Shown: one piece after another, positions 43,581 to 52,286 of the stretch
Layout: each line of letters begins with the position of its first letter
Position numbering within the stretch: position 1 is the stretch's first letter
Virus record (IMG/VR): IMGVR_UViG_3300044675_005321
Location: 1-64,000 of that record
DNA from: a virus
Strand: one strand, 5' to 3'
Length of the DNA stretch: 64,000 nucleotides
The notes under the pieces: model-generated
The model's database searches: none
Told to the model about the DNA's origin: nothing
What the model saw: only the letters and a program-made list of their open reading frames with translations
Made by a program: the position numbers and the translations under genes

Positions 43581-43973
43581 ATGGATGATTTACAAAGAAC
43601 GCTTATGATTGAAGAGATGCTTGAACGTGGTGAAGTGTATGAAGGTTATAGGGACAATAAACATTTCACGCTTGAGCATAAGCGCTTTTATAACAAATGC
43701 ACGAAAGAACGCTTCTTAAGTGAGTTCTCTTACGATTTGACTTGGCGGGAGATTGCATCAAGGCTAGGCATAAGCCAATATGCAGCGCGGGAACTTGGTA
43801 CTTATTATGGCGTCGGTAAGAAACAATTGAAAAAGAATAGAACTGTGACAGATGAACAGATCATTGAGGCGTTCAAAGAGTACCCTAAAAAATCGATCAA
43901 AGAACTCAAGGATGATTTACAATTGTGCTTCTCTACTGTTTGGCGTCGTGCTAAAGAACTAGGACTAATATGA
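43581..43973 (+). CDS. DNA-binding protein with two helix-turn-helix segments
   Basis: 130 residues. TWREIASRLGISQYAARELG (near 54-73) reads as a helix-turn-helix, and SIKELKDDLQLCFSTVWRRA (near 104-123) as a second. It follows the methyltransferase array and starts a three-gene group whose members overlap by four bases (ATGA). It is a candidate regulator of the phage's early or late genes. Confidence 0.7.
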   Translation: MDDLQRTLMIEEMLERGEVYEGYRDNKHFTLEHKRFYNKCTKERFLSEFSYDLTWREIASRLGISQYAARELGTYYGVGKKQLKKNRTVTDEQIIEAFKEYPKKSIKELKDDLQLCFSTVWRRAKELGLI

Positions 43974-44329
43974 TCAAGGATATTCCGCCCAAATTATTTG
44001 ATGAGTTTGATTTTTCTTTTGTTGAATACGGTAATGAAGATTTATCAGATCCAGAGATCATCAAGAATCAAATCAACCTTCGTTTCTACATGCTTGAGAG
44101 ATACATGCATGAGAAAACAGAAGAACAAGTAGTAAAAGAGATTAATGATTTAGCTTCTTTTATCTTGTATTTGCCCTATCAAGCAACCAAATTGACATTT
44201 AATCAAAAAACATACTTCTATTGTATCTTAGAAGGTTGCAGGCATTATCGTTGGTATTTTGGACTAACAAAAGAAGAAAAATTAAATTTGAGAAAAACCT
44301 ATCTTGCCTCTTTTGGAATAAGAAAATGA
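43970..44329 (+). CDS. Unknown helical protein
   Basis: 119 residues, mostly helical and acidic at the start (PPKLFDEFDFSFVEYGNEDL), with an aromatic centre (YFYCILEGCRHYRWYFG). Coupled by ATGA overlaps to the regulators on both sides, so it may act with them. Not recognised. Confidence 0.6.
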   Translation: MIKDIPPKLFDEFDFSFVEYGNEDLSDPEIIKNQINLRFYMLERYMHEKTEEQVVKEINDLASFILYLPYQATKLTFNQKTYFYCILEGCRHYRWYFGLTKEEKLNLRKTYLASFGIRK

Positions 44330-44907
44330 AAACAAATATCCGAATGGACGGCGAGCGCAAGAATATTTTTGAAATCTTGGCCTTGCTTGATTGGGAACCA
44401 GATCAAAGACTCATGGATTTAGAAGAAAAATTAATGAATGGTTACTTTGATCAAAAGAGAAAAAGAACTAAAAGATATGTAGAACCAAAATTCACTAAGG
44501 CCGAATTAAAAAAATTATGTGCTCAACAAATACCTTGGGGGCAAATTGCAGAGAAGCTAGGGGAATCCGTAATACGTGTACGGGATTACGCACAAAGAAA
44601 CGGTATTACAAATCATATATCTGTTGGCAGACCTAAGATTATAGATGCACAAGAAAAGATGGCTAGTCGTATTAGATATTATGATCGTATTTCACCTTCT
44701 GAAGAGAAGATTGATCAGCTCATGATCTTGTATGGGGGGTTCATTGGCCTACTTGCATTTAAACTAAACAAACCTTTTAGAATAGCAAGAAATGTGCTGA
44801 TACATAGAAAGCGATATGATGCTTGGCTAAAGTATAATTATTATCTAGGGCGCGGCGGTAGGCCTAAGACTCTTGAAGAAATTAGAGCAAAACAAAATGA
44901 TCAATAA
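44326..44907 (+). CDS. Helix-turn-helix DNA-binding protein
   Basis: 193 residues from the ATG at 44326 that overlaps the preceding stop (ATGA). IPWGQIAEKLGESVIRVRDYA reads as a helix-turn-helix near residues 68-88, with a Lys/Arg-rich segment before it (QKRKRTKRYVEPK). The C-terminus is basic. It is distantly like the protein at 43581 in this motif. Function probably regulatory. Confidence 0.6.
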   Translation: MKTNIRMDGERKNIFEILALLDWEPDQRLMDLEEKLMNGYFDQKRKRTKRYVEPKFTKAELKKLCAQQIPWGQIAEKLGESVIRVRDYAQRNGITNHISVGRPKIIDAQEKMASRIRYYDRISPSEEKIDQLMILYGGFIGLLAFKLNKPFRIARNVLIHRKRYDAWLKYNYYLGRGGRPKTLEEIRAKQNDQ

Positions 44908-44952
44908 TATAGAGAAACTAAGCGCCTTATTATATATCAAACTAGCTACTTT

Positions 44953-47544
44953 TTAAATGATACAAGCCCCGCCGGCGCATGCTAGTTCTTGCGCTTGTAT
45001 TGTTTCATCTGTACCCTCTAAAACGCTATCAAAATCAACGGCGTTGCTTGATCTAAGAGATACCCATAAATCAAATGCGTCTGATCGATCTTGCTTCTTT
45101 TGGCGTGCTCGCTCTAAGTCTTTTTCTAGTGTTGTCTTTGATTTGTGTGTCTCATATGCTTGTTCGATTTGTTCAACCTCTTCAAAGTACATATTTTGAT
45201 TTTCTACATGATCATAGACCGCTCTAAATGGGGGCTGTTGGTAGTCATAATCCCCGCTCATTCCTAAGAAAGATACACCGCAAAAATATTCTTGATTATC
45301 AAAGACAAATTCGCCCGCTTCTTCCCACTCATGGGGGCGAACGTTGCAAGTGTTTGAAACATTGTGATCAGAACCCTCAAGGGACTTAGGGCGTGCGTTC
45401 CCATTCTTTACCCACGAATTATAGACCATTTTAACAAGTGATAAGAATTCAGTAGCTTTGAGATCGTTTTTAAACAAGTTTTCGGGGTTGCATTCTACAG
45501 CAAAGATCAAACATTTATCTGTCCCATTCGCCGCCCATACACTATTTTTCACCGCTTGGGGGTTTAGTTCCTCAAACTTTTGAACAAGTGCAGAATCCGC
45601 GGGAACTTGTACATGTCTTAAAAATCTTCTTGAGTGTTCGGGATGGATACCAGACGCACAACCAAGGATCACCGAAGCTGTCCCGCTAGGTTTAACACAT
45701 GTAATTCTTGCAGCTTGATTGATACCGATCTTCTTTGCAAATTGCTTATTGATCACGATTGCAAATTCAGCCAGTGATTTAAGTAAAAAGGCCGCTCTAT
45801 CCTCTTCATGCTTGAAAAAGAATGCTGAATTTGCAAGGCCAGTCAATGACACACCTAGCAACGCTTCACGCTCAACGATTTGTTCAGATACCGGCCCTAA
45901 ATATTCTGATTTAGTGTAACTTGCTTGAAGGGTGCCCAGCTTTACAGCGTTCTTCACCGCTACATAGAACGCATCAATTGAGTCAATAGAGAAATCTTTA
46001 AACTTAGATGCGTTAACCTCTGTCAAATTGCATGCTTGCCAACCGCTTTGAAATGTATAGCCTTGATCTTCATATTTGGATCTATTTTCGGGGTTGATCA
46101 AGTCTAATGTGTACTCTTCAACAATTTGCCCTTCTTTGTCCTTGATGAGCATAGGACACATAGAAATTTCAACGCAATTATGAACCACTACACCATTAGC
46201 AATGAAACTATGTGTTTTGTTTTCTGTAAGATCGTAGACTTCTTCTTTCACAACAAAATCAAAAGAGACTACGGGGGAAACTCCTACATTTGAAACATTG
46301 TCATCTAGTACTACATGCACAAGATCACCAGGCAACAAATCGCCAGCCTCAATCCATCCTTTAGACGTCATGATTTGATGGTTTCTAGTACATTCTACAA
46401 AGTATCCATTTTCTAAACTCAATCGGTACACGTCTTGAATACCGGTACAGAACACGCCCTTATCGGTACTCTCTGAAAAAGTACCTTGTTTGAATCGGGG
46501 GTCAATTCTCAAAGAAGTTTTCTGATTCTCCTCAAACAATTGCTTAGCAGTCTTATAACCTTCAGCAGTCAAGATCTTTGTTCTACCGCTAACGCATGGG
46601 TTGAAACAGAATTCTGTTGACTCTGTAAACACAAAACCAGGTTCACCCCATTGAGGCACATTATCAAGAAACTTTTTCATAAAATCTTGTTTGTCAAGTT
46701 TATTTTTCAATGCTACCGCAGAAATATTAGCACGTGCACGATATGGCGCTTCTTTCCACCAATTACCGGTTTTCGCTGTCCACATATCCGCGTCATCCAT
46801 GCTAAAAATTGCAATGGTAGCGCTTCGACGCACGCCACCGCTTAACACGCAATCAGATGCAATACAAACAATATCTAAACAATCAATGCTTCTTAGTTTT
46901 TGCCCAGCCCTTGAAACAAGTATCTTTTCAATCATTTGTAAACTGAATTTTAGGGGAATAGGCCCAGGCGCTTTACCCCCATGGGACAGCGCCGCGCCTT
47001 TCTTTCTGATCAAGGAATAGTTAAAGATGGGCATTGTATCAGATTGACCGAGATAGAATTGAATAAGGGCATCAAGCGCATCAGCCCAGCCCTCAATCGT
47101 ATCTTTGATCATGATAACTTTCATTTGTGCATTGTTGATTTGATCAGATGAGATCACAGGGGGCAATTTTGAAATATGGTGCTTCTGTACAGAATAACCA
47201 ACGCCACAGCCACACAATAGCAACCACAATGACTCAGCAAAGAAGCGGGGGCGATCACAAAATGACGTTGTACAATTGAAAATACGCCAAGGCTTGTCAA
47301 GAATTGCCTTCCCTCCGAATTGTAAAGATCTTTGAGAACCTAAGATCTCTTTGCGCTTTAGTGCATCTTCAATCTCGTTCAAATCCTCATAGATTTCAAT
47401 GGTATCGATGAACTTTGTTGCATGCATATTCATCAGCCGATCTACAGATTCAGACCAGTTTTCACGGCGCTTTTTAGATGGTAAATACTTTGCATATGTT
47501 TGCTTGAATGTGAAATTTGCAAGATTGTTGCGTTGAATATCCAT
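44953..47544 (-). CDS. nrdJ: Class II (B12-dependent) ribonucleotide reductase with mini-intein
   Basis: 863 residues from the ATG at 47544, which follows GGAGGA; an in-frame ATG at 47559 overlaps that RBS. It reduces ribonucleotides to deoxyribonucleotides using adenosylcobalamin. Features: FNCTTSFCDRPRFFAESLWL near 89-108 with the first redox Cys, LCGCGVGYSVQ, the active-site NPCVEI split by an intein, and GASGIHPEH-like IHPEHSRRF near 630. The layout is that of single-chain enzymes with a C-terminal Cys pair (CAGGACII). The intein (residues about 317-456) removes itself to restore NP-CVEI. Together with dCMP deaminase and ThyX it supplies dNTPs. Confidence 0.92.
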   Translation of the reverse strand: MDIQRNNLANFTFKQTYAKYLPSKKRRENWSESVDRLMNMHATKFIDTIEIYEDLNEIEDALKRKEILGSQRSLQFGGKAILDKPWRIFNCTTSFCDRPRFFAESLWLLLCGCGVGYSVQKHHISKLPPVISSDQINNAQMKVIMIKDTIEGWADALDALIQFYLGQSDTMPIFNYSLIRKKGAALSHGGKAPGPIPLKFSLQMIEKILVSRAGQKLRSIDCLDIVCIASDCVLSGGVRRSATIAIFSMDDADMWTAKTGNWWKEAPYRARANISAVALKNKLDKQDFMKKFLDNVPQWGEPGFVFTESTEFCFNPCVSGRTKILTAEGYKTAKQLFEENQKTSLRIDPRFKQGTFSESTDKGVFCTGIQDVYRLSLENGYFVECTRNHQIMTSKGWIEAGDLLPGDLVHVVLDDNVSNVGVSPVVSFDFVVKEEVYDLTENKTHSFIANGVVVHNCVEISMCPMLIKDKEGQIVEEYTLDLINPENRSKYEDQGYTFQSGWQACNLTEVNASKFKDFSIDSIDAFYVAVKNAVKLGTLQASYTKSEYLGPVSEQIVEREALLGVSLTGLANSAFFFKHEEDRAAFLLKSLAEFAIVINKQFAKKIGINQAARITCVKPSGTASVILGCASGIHPEHSRRFLRHVQVPADSALVQKFEELNPQAVKNSVWAANGTDKCLIFAVECNPENLFKNDLKATEFLSLVKMVYNSWVKNGNARPKSLEGSDHNVSNTCNVRPHEWEEAGEFVFDNQEYFCGVSFLGMSGDYDYQQPPFRAVYDHVENQNMYFEEVEQIEQAYETHKSKTTLEKDLERARQKKQDRSDAFDLWVSLRSSNAVDFDSVLEGTDETIQAQELACAGGACII
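46177..46596 (-). other. Mini-intein in ribonucleotide reductase
   Basis: 140 residues inserted in the catalytic NPC/E motif. It starts with Cys (CVSGRTKILT, block A), has block B GYFVECTRNHQIMT with the T-x-x-H, then block F VYDLTENKTHSFIANGVVVHN and ends in HN followed by Cys. No homing endonuclease domain fits in the space, so it is a mini-intein that cannot spread by itself. Extein residues FCFNP and CVEISM flank it. Confidence 0.9.
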
Positions 47545-47619
47545 GTTTATTTCCTCCATGGTTTACAGTGATGAAAGTTCCTAAGTATAAATCTTTAAAT
47601 ATGTGTAAACAATTTTATT

Positions 47620-48009
47620 TTAGCGTGTGTACTCAATCTCAATGAGTTCTTGAATCTCTTGATTTACTTCTTTTACTTCTGTCTCAATCGTTTCTTGAAT
47701 CTCTTTCATTTCTTTTGCGCCTTTACCGATACACAGAAACAAAACAGATAGGCAAACAATAATCAATGAAAATTCGCTAATTGTGAGTAGTGAGGCAATA
47801 TCAACAAAGAGTAAAGGCAATAAACAAACGATTAGAAAGCATGTGATACATGTAATGATTGTTTTATGTGCTCTTCTTTGTTCTTTGTGGATAAGTAAAA
47901 GTTTTTCAAGCGTTAATCGGTAAACCATGAGGTTCATTAAGTCTACGCTTGCCCGCTTCAAGTCAATTTGTTCGGGGTTGGGATTAATTTCTTTGTCTTG
48001 CTCGATCAT
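47620..48009 (-). CDS. Membrane protein with two transmembrane segments
   Basis: 129 residues. Two hydrophobic spans are ITCITCFLIVCLLPLLFV (about 52-69) and LLTISEFSLIIVCLSVLFLC (about 74-93). The C-terminus is a Glu/Lys coiled coil (MKEIQETIETEVKEVNQEI). AAAGGA precedes the start. Function unknown; it could be a holin or a superinfection-exclusion protein, but nothing decides. Confidence 0.6.
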   Translation of the reverse strand: MIEQDKEINPNPEQIDLKRASVDLMNLMVYRLTLEKLLLIHKEQRRAHKTIITCITCFLIVCLLPLLFVDIASLLTISEFSLIIVCLSVLFLCIGKGAKEMKEIQETIETEVKEVNQEIQELIEIEYTR

Positions 48010-48061
48010 TGTTTTTTGTATCCTTTTTGTGCGTTTCTTTGATCATTTTGCATAGAATGTA

Positions 48062-48889
48062 CTAGAAGTTATCATCACCAAATAAATTATATAAATTTGA
48101 TACTCTTTTATTAGCAATAGCTGCATATTCTGGATTTATTTCACTAGAAATAAAATTTCTTTTTAATTTTAGGCACATTTTAGCTGTGGTCCCACTCCCC
48201 ACAAAGGGATCATAAACTAAATCCCCCTCATTACTCCAAGAAAAGAGGTGATCTTCTACTAACTTCTCAGGAATTATAGCAGGATGTGAAAAGGCAAAAT
48301 TATCTTTGGTAGAATGCCCCTTACCTACATTATATTCCCATACATTAGTTCTTCTACCATACTTTTGATATCCTCCCCTAGGATGCTTATATAATTGACC
48401 AGAATGTAGTCTTTTTGTACCAGAATCACCCTTTCGCTCTTCTTTATTCTCCCTATCACAGATTAAGTTTATTGTCTTGGGTTTACCCTTACTAAAAACA
48501 AACATATATTCAAAAGTTTGCCAATATCCTTGATTATTACCACATGCACCTCTGGGTTTTTTCAGGTATATCATTGTATCAAATAATCCAAAACCTATCT
48601 GTTTAAAGTATAAAGCTTGTTTAAAAGATGAACCAGATTCATCCCAATTTGTAGTCTGATCACCCACCACCCAAACAACAACTCCCCCAGATTTAGTAAC
48701 TCTATATAAGCTAGTTATGATCCGCTCAATATCAATCTTAAAGTTACCATCATAGTATCTCATATTGTCATATGGAGGTGATGTTATTGTTAAATCTAAA
48801 AAATCACTAGGCATTCTATTCATTGTACATATACAATCCTCTATATAAACTTTATTTAGTTCTAGTGGAATATCATTAGTACTATGCAT
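48062..48889 (-). CDS. DNA methyltransferase, SPPY type, unrelated to the array
   Basis: 275 residues. TSPPYDNMRYYDG (near 36-48) is the catalytic motif of N4-cytosine or some N6-adenine methyltransferases; YDPFVGSGTTAKMCL (near 233-247) binds AdoMet. The order makes it a beta-class enzyme. It differs from the six DLPY paralogues in sequence and the gene looks richer in A and T than its neighbours, which suggests separate acquisition. AAGGAG lies upstream. No nuclease partner is visible, so it is likely an orphan protecting phage DNA. Confidence 0.88.
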   Translation of the reverse strand: MHSTNDIPLELNKVYIEDCICTMNRMPSDFLDLTITSPPYDNMRYYDGNFKIDIERIITSLYRVTKSGGVVVWVVGDQTTNWDESGSSFKQALYFKQIGFGLFDTMIYLKKPRGACGNNQGYWQTFEYMFVFSKGKPKTINLICDRENKEERKGDSGTKRLHSGQLYKHPRGGYQKYGRRTNVWEYNVGKGHSTKDNFAFSHPAIIPEKLVEDHLFSWSNEGDLVYDPFVGSGTTAKMCLKLKRNFISSEINPEYAAIANKRVSNLYNLFGDDNF

Positions 48890-49065
48890 TTTTCAAACTC
48901 CTTGTTAGATGTCTTTTTTTAGAGTGGAATGATATGTAATCTTTCTCCTAGGGGTTTTACAAGAAAAATAAAATCTTGTTATCTATAAACATACATAGAT
49001 CATAAAAACACATAAGAAAGGAAAAATATATTCACAAGCTATCCATTGTTGAACAATCCAGGCAT

Positions 49066-49359
49066 TCATTTTTGTTCATCCATATTCAAAATAAATTGAT
49101 TATTGATACCGGTAACAGTGAAATTTGCATCACTGTTGGCGGGGTGAATTTTTACTAGAAACTTGCCACTAACGACCGGATGAAAATCAATTTCCCAGTT
49201 ATCAAACACGCGGTAAATGTTTTTATCTGTCACCTCTGCAATCATTGACGCCGCCTCAATCAAAGAGTACATAGATGAAAACTTAGTAGGGATTCCCATT
49301 TCTTTTTCATGGTCACATTTGATTATAAAGTCTATTTCAAACTTTTCGGGGGTTCTCAT
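49066..49359 (-). CDS. Unknown small protein downstream of thyX
   Basis: 97 residues, mixed alpha/beta (FEIDFIIKCDHEKEMG at the start, a KFLVKIHPA strand later). It overlaps the end of thyX by 23 bases with its own GGAG, so the two are co-expressed. No homology is recognised. Confidence 0.6.
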   Translation of the reverse strand: MRTPEKFEIDFIIKCDHEKEMGIPTKFSSMYSLIEAASMIAEVTDKNIYRVFDNWEIDFHPVVSGKFLVKIHPANSDANFTVTGINNQFILNMDEQK

Positions 49360-50065
49360 ATGTTCTCCATAGTTCAGATTTCATTTGTTCTAGTTCTTTT
49401 TTAATAAAGATTGATTTGTCTAGTAGCTTCATAGATTCAGGGAATAAGAACGCTGTAATCTCTTTGACAGCGCCGGCAAATTCCCTAATCTCTTCTTGTG
49501 CGTGCTCATCAAGGCGTAATGCTAAAAAGTGCATGATTGCTTGTAAATCAGCCTTCCAGATACAAGATGAATACATACCCAGGGGCAATTGAACGCGTGC
49601 TTGTTCTCTACATATCCCTTGAGATAGCATCCATTTGTAATTTTGGTAGCAAACTTTGTATGACTCATTTAACCGGTCAAACGCTTCTAGTTCGATATTT
49701 GTTTCAACGTGCCCATAACTTGATTGCTTGCTTGTTGGGTGCTGTAGCCTCCATATATCAGGCCTAAAGAACTCTTCTTTGATTTCTACATAGCGCCCAG
49801 ATACTTCATTCCATGAACAGCCGATTACATGTTTCATCCATTGCCTAAGAACAAAGATTGGCGCTTTGACTCTAAATTTAATGCTTGCCATTCTAAAGGG
49901 TGATGTGTGCTCATGCTCCCATAGGTAGCTCATAAGCTTTGCATCTTTATCAGTGAACTCTTCAGTTTGCGCGCCAAAAGATACGCGGGCGGCATTCACA
50001 ATCGAACAATCATCACCGAACACATCAACCAGTTCAACAAAACCTTCATAGATATCAATTTTCAT
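49337..50065 (-). CDS. thyX: Flavin-dependent thymidylate synthase
   Basis: 242 residues. It makes dTMP from dUMP with FAD and NADPH. The core signature region is RQWMKHVIGCSWNEVSGRY (near 74-92), matching the ThyX motif in the form seen in many phage enzymes (KH in place of RHR). HTSPFRMASIKFRV (53-66) and ICREQARVQLP (near 148-158), with the substrate-binding arginine, also fit. AAGGAG precedes the start. It works with dCMP deaminase and ribonucleotide reductase. Confidence 0.93.
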   Translation of the reverse strand: MKIDIYEGFVELVDVFGDDCSIVNAARVSFGAQTEEFTDKDAKLMSYLWEHEHTSPFRMASIKFRVKAPIFVLRQWMKHVIGCSWNEVSGRYVEIKEEFFRPDIWRLQHPTSKQSSYGHVETNIELEAFDRLNESYKVCYQNYKWMLSQGICREQARVQLPLGMYSSCIWKADLQAIMHFLALRLDEHAQEEIREFAGAVKEITAFLFPESMKLLDKSIFIKKELEQMKSELWRTYENPRKV

Positions 50066-50089
50066 ATGTACTCCTTAGTAGTCCTTCTA

Positions 50090-50620
50090 TTATAATACGC
50101 TTAATTGAAATTCGTTTATTTTAGATACTAAATCGGGTAATTCTGTATTAGGTACTAATGAGACTTTGTAGGCTTGCAAATCCTTGAGATTGAGAGATTT
50201 CTTAGTATCATGTGCCCAGTCTCTAAAGGGAATAAGAAACCATTGATCGTCTGTATCTTTGGGCGTGAGACATACTAAGATACATGCAACAAATCCCCAG
50301 CGGTCAAGAAGCTTTAGTTCGTCAATCTGTTTTTCATTGATTGCATCCAGTGTAATCATTGTACTTGATCGATATTTTAATTCGATCAGCCCGCTTCTCC
50401 CATCACGTAGGAAAATTTCAAAATCTGCTCCAGCTGCTCCAGTGTTCACCGCTAAAAATCGATGATTACTTAGGTTCTTTGAGACTCGAACATAAGGTTC
50501 AAATCGTTTCTTAATCATCCCTAGATCTTGAGTCATATAGTATTGGTTTAATCTCTCAATGATACGCTCATAATAATCACCCGCCTTCTTTGATTTAAGG
50601 CCTCTTTTCAAATCTTCCAT
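50090..50620 (-). CDS. RecU-like Holliday junction resolvase
   Basis: 176 residues of PD-(D/E)XK fold: GAAGADFEIFL (D and E near 66-68), IELKYRSS (E-x-K near 79-81) and Q-containing KQIDELKLL. The length and order match phage RecU-like resolvases or small nucleases. It would cut branched DNA before packaging, in keeping with recombination-dependent replication. AGGAG lies about 11 bases upstream. Confidence 0.7.
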   Translation of the reverse strand: MEDLKRGLKSKKAGDYYERIIERLNQYYMTQDLGMIKKRFEPYVRVSKNLSNHRFLAVNTGAAGADFEIFLRDGRSGLIELKYRSSTMITLDAINEKQIDELKLLDRWGFVACILVCLTPKDTDDQWFLIPFRDWAHDTKKSLNLKDLQAYKVSLVPNTELPDLVSKINEFQLSVL

Positions 50621-50675
50621 GTGGTTCTATGCTCCTATGCTTAAAATAGCATGGTAGCATATTAGAATGTAAAAC

Positions 50676-50718
50676 GCATAATTTGATGATCGTATACTCG
50701 TAAATAAATTTTACATTG
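50676..50718 (-). promoter_or_regulatory. Weak member of early promoter class, resolvase gene
   Basis: On the minus strand ATGTAAAATTTATTTACGA resembles the recurrent dyad. The -35 box is TTTACG (50704-50699), and a poor -10 (TTATGC) follows at 17 nt. It lies between the small membrane protein gene and the resolvase gene. Confidence 0.35.
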
Positions 50719-50920
50719 CTAGCATGTTGACAACATATTGTACTAGTAAACACCAGCCTACTACGATTACAGGAATCAAAACAATACTTAGAATAGATAT
50801 GACGCATGTTAATAAGAACGATGCTACTTCTTCAAAAACAGTTGTCTTTGGTTCACTTTGTTCTTGTACTTGTTCTTTTTTGACGATTGGGAATAGTCCA
50901 CAGGGTTCAGGTTTTCTCAT
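50711..50920 (-). CDS. Small membrane protein
   Basis: 69 residues. A 30-residue hydrophobic stretch (about 32-61: LLTCVISILSIVLIPVIVVG) makes one or two membrane spans at the C-terminal half, with a polar Gln/Glu/Lys N-terminus. The start overlaps the previous stop as ATGA, so it belongs to the operon driven by the promoter at 51306. Function unknown. Confidence 0.6.
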   Translation of the reverse strand: MRKPEPCGLFPIVKKEQVQEQSEPKTTVFEEVASFLLTCVISILSIVLIPVIVVGWCLLVQYVVNMLAM

Positions 50921-51264
50921 TTTGGAATTACGCTTTCTCTTGTTTCAAGTTCATTGATTTCGGCGAGGATGTGTGGCGCTTTACTTGTCAAAATTGATGC
51001 AAAACTATCTGTACTTGATAGGTTGAATCGTAAATACTTTGTTGTAAAGTGATGGGCAAGTGATACATGAACAAATCTATAATCTACAAAAGTATTTAGT
51101 ACAATGATCACATCTGTTTCACTAATACATGCGTTGAATAGTACTTCATGCAATGTTTCTTTGTTGTCAAGTTCTAAGCTTTTAGCGTTTACTTCCCAAG
51201 CGAGGCCAGAAGGTTCTAAGCCGGCGTTTAGTAATGTATTTGTAATTTGTTGGTTGTCGATCAT
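50917..51264 (-). CDS. Unknown small early protein
   Basis: 115 residues from the ATG at 51264, which follows GGAG at good spacing (an upstream ATG in frame has no RBS). Mixed alpha/beta, with VIIVLNTFVDYRFVHVSLAH in the middle. It is the first gene behind a strong early promoter. Not recognised. Confidence 0.65.
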   Translation of the reverse strand: MIDNQQITNTLLNAGLEPSGLAWEVNAKSLELDNKETLHEVLFNACISETDVIIVLNTFVDYRFVHVSLAHHFTTKYLRFNLSSTDSFASILTSKAPHILAEINELETRESVIPK

Positions 51265-51305
51265 TTTTTTCTCCGTAGTGTGATCGTTTTTGTTAAGGTA
51301 GTTTG

Positions 51306-51346
51306 TGAATAGCACATGGTTTCTATGTTGTCAATAAATTTTACAA
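51306..51346 (-). promoter_or_regulatory. Early promoter with dyad operator
   Basis: Minus strand: TTGTAAAATTTATTGACAA, -35 TTGACA (51334-51329), 17-nt spacer, TATTCA (51311-51306). The leader TACCTTAACA is like that of the other members. It drives the genes at 51264 and below. Confidence 0.78.
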
Positions 51347-51363
51347 AATAAATTAAAAATATT

Positions 51364-51915
51364 TTACTTATCTTCTTTTGATAAAGACTCATAGTCTAAT
51401 TCGTTGATTACTTTTTTGCTAAGTCCTGAATCACATAGACCCCAAGTCAAACAGCCGCTTAGGTATTCTTCTTCAAATAGTTCAAGCTGATCATCGTTTT
51501 TCAAGGCCCAGTCTAGAACCTCATCCACATTTCCACGCTTGAAAAAAGAGTAAACCGCATCTTTGCGCCCTTTTTGTTTGGCGAGCTCTTTTACTTCTGT
51601 CTCAAGCTGTCTAATACGCTCAAAGCGTTCGGGCGATTCATGGTATGCGTGCTTGATTTCTGATTTGCGGGCAAAGATGCAAGGGAAACAGCCAACACGT
51701 GAAAAACCTCTTGTATATAAAGGATTCGGCGCAACATTAAATCTTTTGTGAATTGCGATTACGTCGTCAACAGTCCATTCAATCAAGGGGCGCCAGATTG
51801 TACTTTCATCTTTTTCCTCAAACGCACCTAGTTTGCTTCGTGCTTGGCTTTCTTCTTTGCGAATACCTACAGCGCTCACAGGTTTCTTTTTATACTTTGC
51901 CCGTACGTCATCCAT
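51364..51915 (-). CDS. PAPS reductase-like protein, C-terminal part (out of frame)
   Basis: 183 residues as an open frame. It continues the gene at 52252: the frame is open upstream from 51915 to the G tract at 52009-52017, encoding VIRTCTLELKVAP before the first ATG. RVGCFPCIFARK holds a Cys pair, as in phage members of the PAPS reductase / PP-loop family. If the tract had eight rather than nine G, one protein of about 290 residues would result. As written it would be translated only by slippage or from an internal ATG without a clear RBS. Confidence 0.75.
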   Translation of the reverse strand: MDDVRAKYKKKPVSAVGIRKEESQARSKLGAFEEKDESTIWRPLIEWTVDDVIAIHKRFNVAPNPLYTRGFSRVGCFPCIFARKSEIKHAYHESPERFERIRQLETEVKELAKQKGRKDAVYSFFKRGNVDEVLDWALKNDDQLELFEEEYLSGCLTWGLCDSGLSKKVINELDYESLSKEDK

Positions 51916-52003
51916 GTAGTCTAATTGGGGGGCTACCTTGAGTTCAAGCGTACAAGTTCGAATTACATTAGAAGGGAAGAATATTTTATTAAGTACTAAT
52001 TCT

Positions 52004-52252
52004 TCATACCCCCCCCCTATTCTCTGTCTTGAAATACTTTTCGTTTCGTAGTCTCTTGATCTCTTTTTTCAAAACAAACTTCTCTAAATAGTTCAAGTAC
52101 TCATATGTTGCTTCATGCTCCCAGCCGGTATCACAGAACACAGCTTCAAAATCAAGGTTCAATTCAAGTAGATGCAAGATCATTGCTGTTGAATCTTTGC
52201 CGCCCGATACATTGGCTACAAGTGGGCGATCTTTCAAAAAATCAAGGTTCAT
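52004..52252 (-). CDS. PAPS reductase-like protein, N-terminal part (frameshifted)
   Basis: 82 residues with the PP-loop SGGKDSTA (near 16-23) that binds ATP in PAPS reductase and related sulfurtransferase families, followed by FDTGWEHEATYEYL-like substrate region (CDTGWEHE near 40-47). The frame ends right after a run of nine G on the coding strand (52009-52017). Removing one base joins it to the open frame below. RBS AGGAGG and an early promoter precede it, so expression is intended. It may be a sequencing error, a mutation, or a phase-variable gene. Confidence 0.78.
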   Translation of the reverse strand: MNLDFLKDRPLVANVSGGKDSTAMILHLLELNLDFEAVFCDTGWEHEATYEYLNYLEKFVLKKEIKRLRNEKYFKTENRGGV

Positions 52253-52286
52253 TTGTCCTCCTAGGTCAATTCTTGATTAGGTTCAC

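Noticed and set aside
43581-44907. Possible lysogeny module (repressor and integrase)
   Set aside because: Helix-turn-helix proteins exist, but no integrase, excisionase or attachment site is visible, so temperate life is not supported in this window.
48983-49069. 28-codon hydrophobic open frame after the gene at 49066 (minus strand)
   Set aside because: It overlaps by ATGA but is very short, has no RBS and lies in an AT-rich stretch where such frames arise by chance.
49337-50065. ThyX motif with KH instead of RHR as a sign of inactivity
   Set aside because: The surrounding signature is intact, and from memory this form occurs in phage ThyX proteins, so it is not evidence of loss.
50595-50807. 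70-codon minus-strand open frame
   Set aside because: It overlaps the early promoter-like region and two better supported genes; composition is not protein-like.
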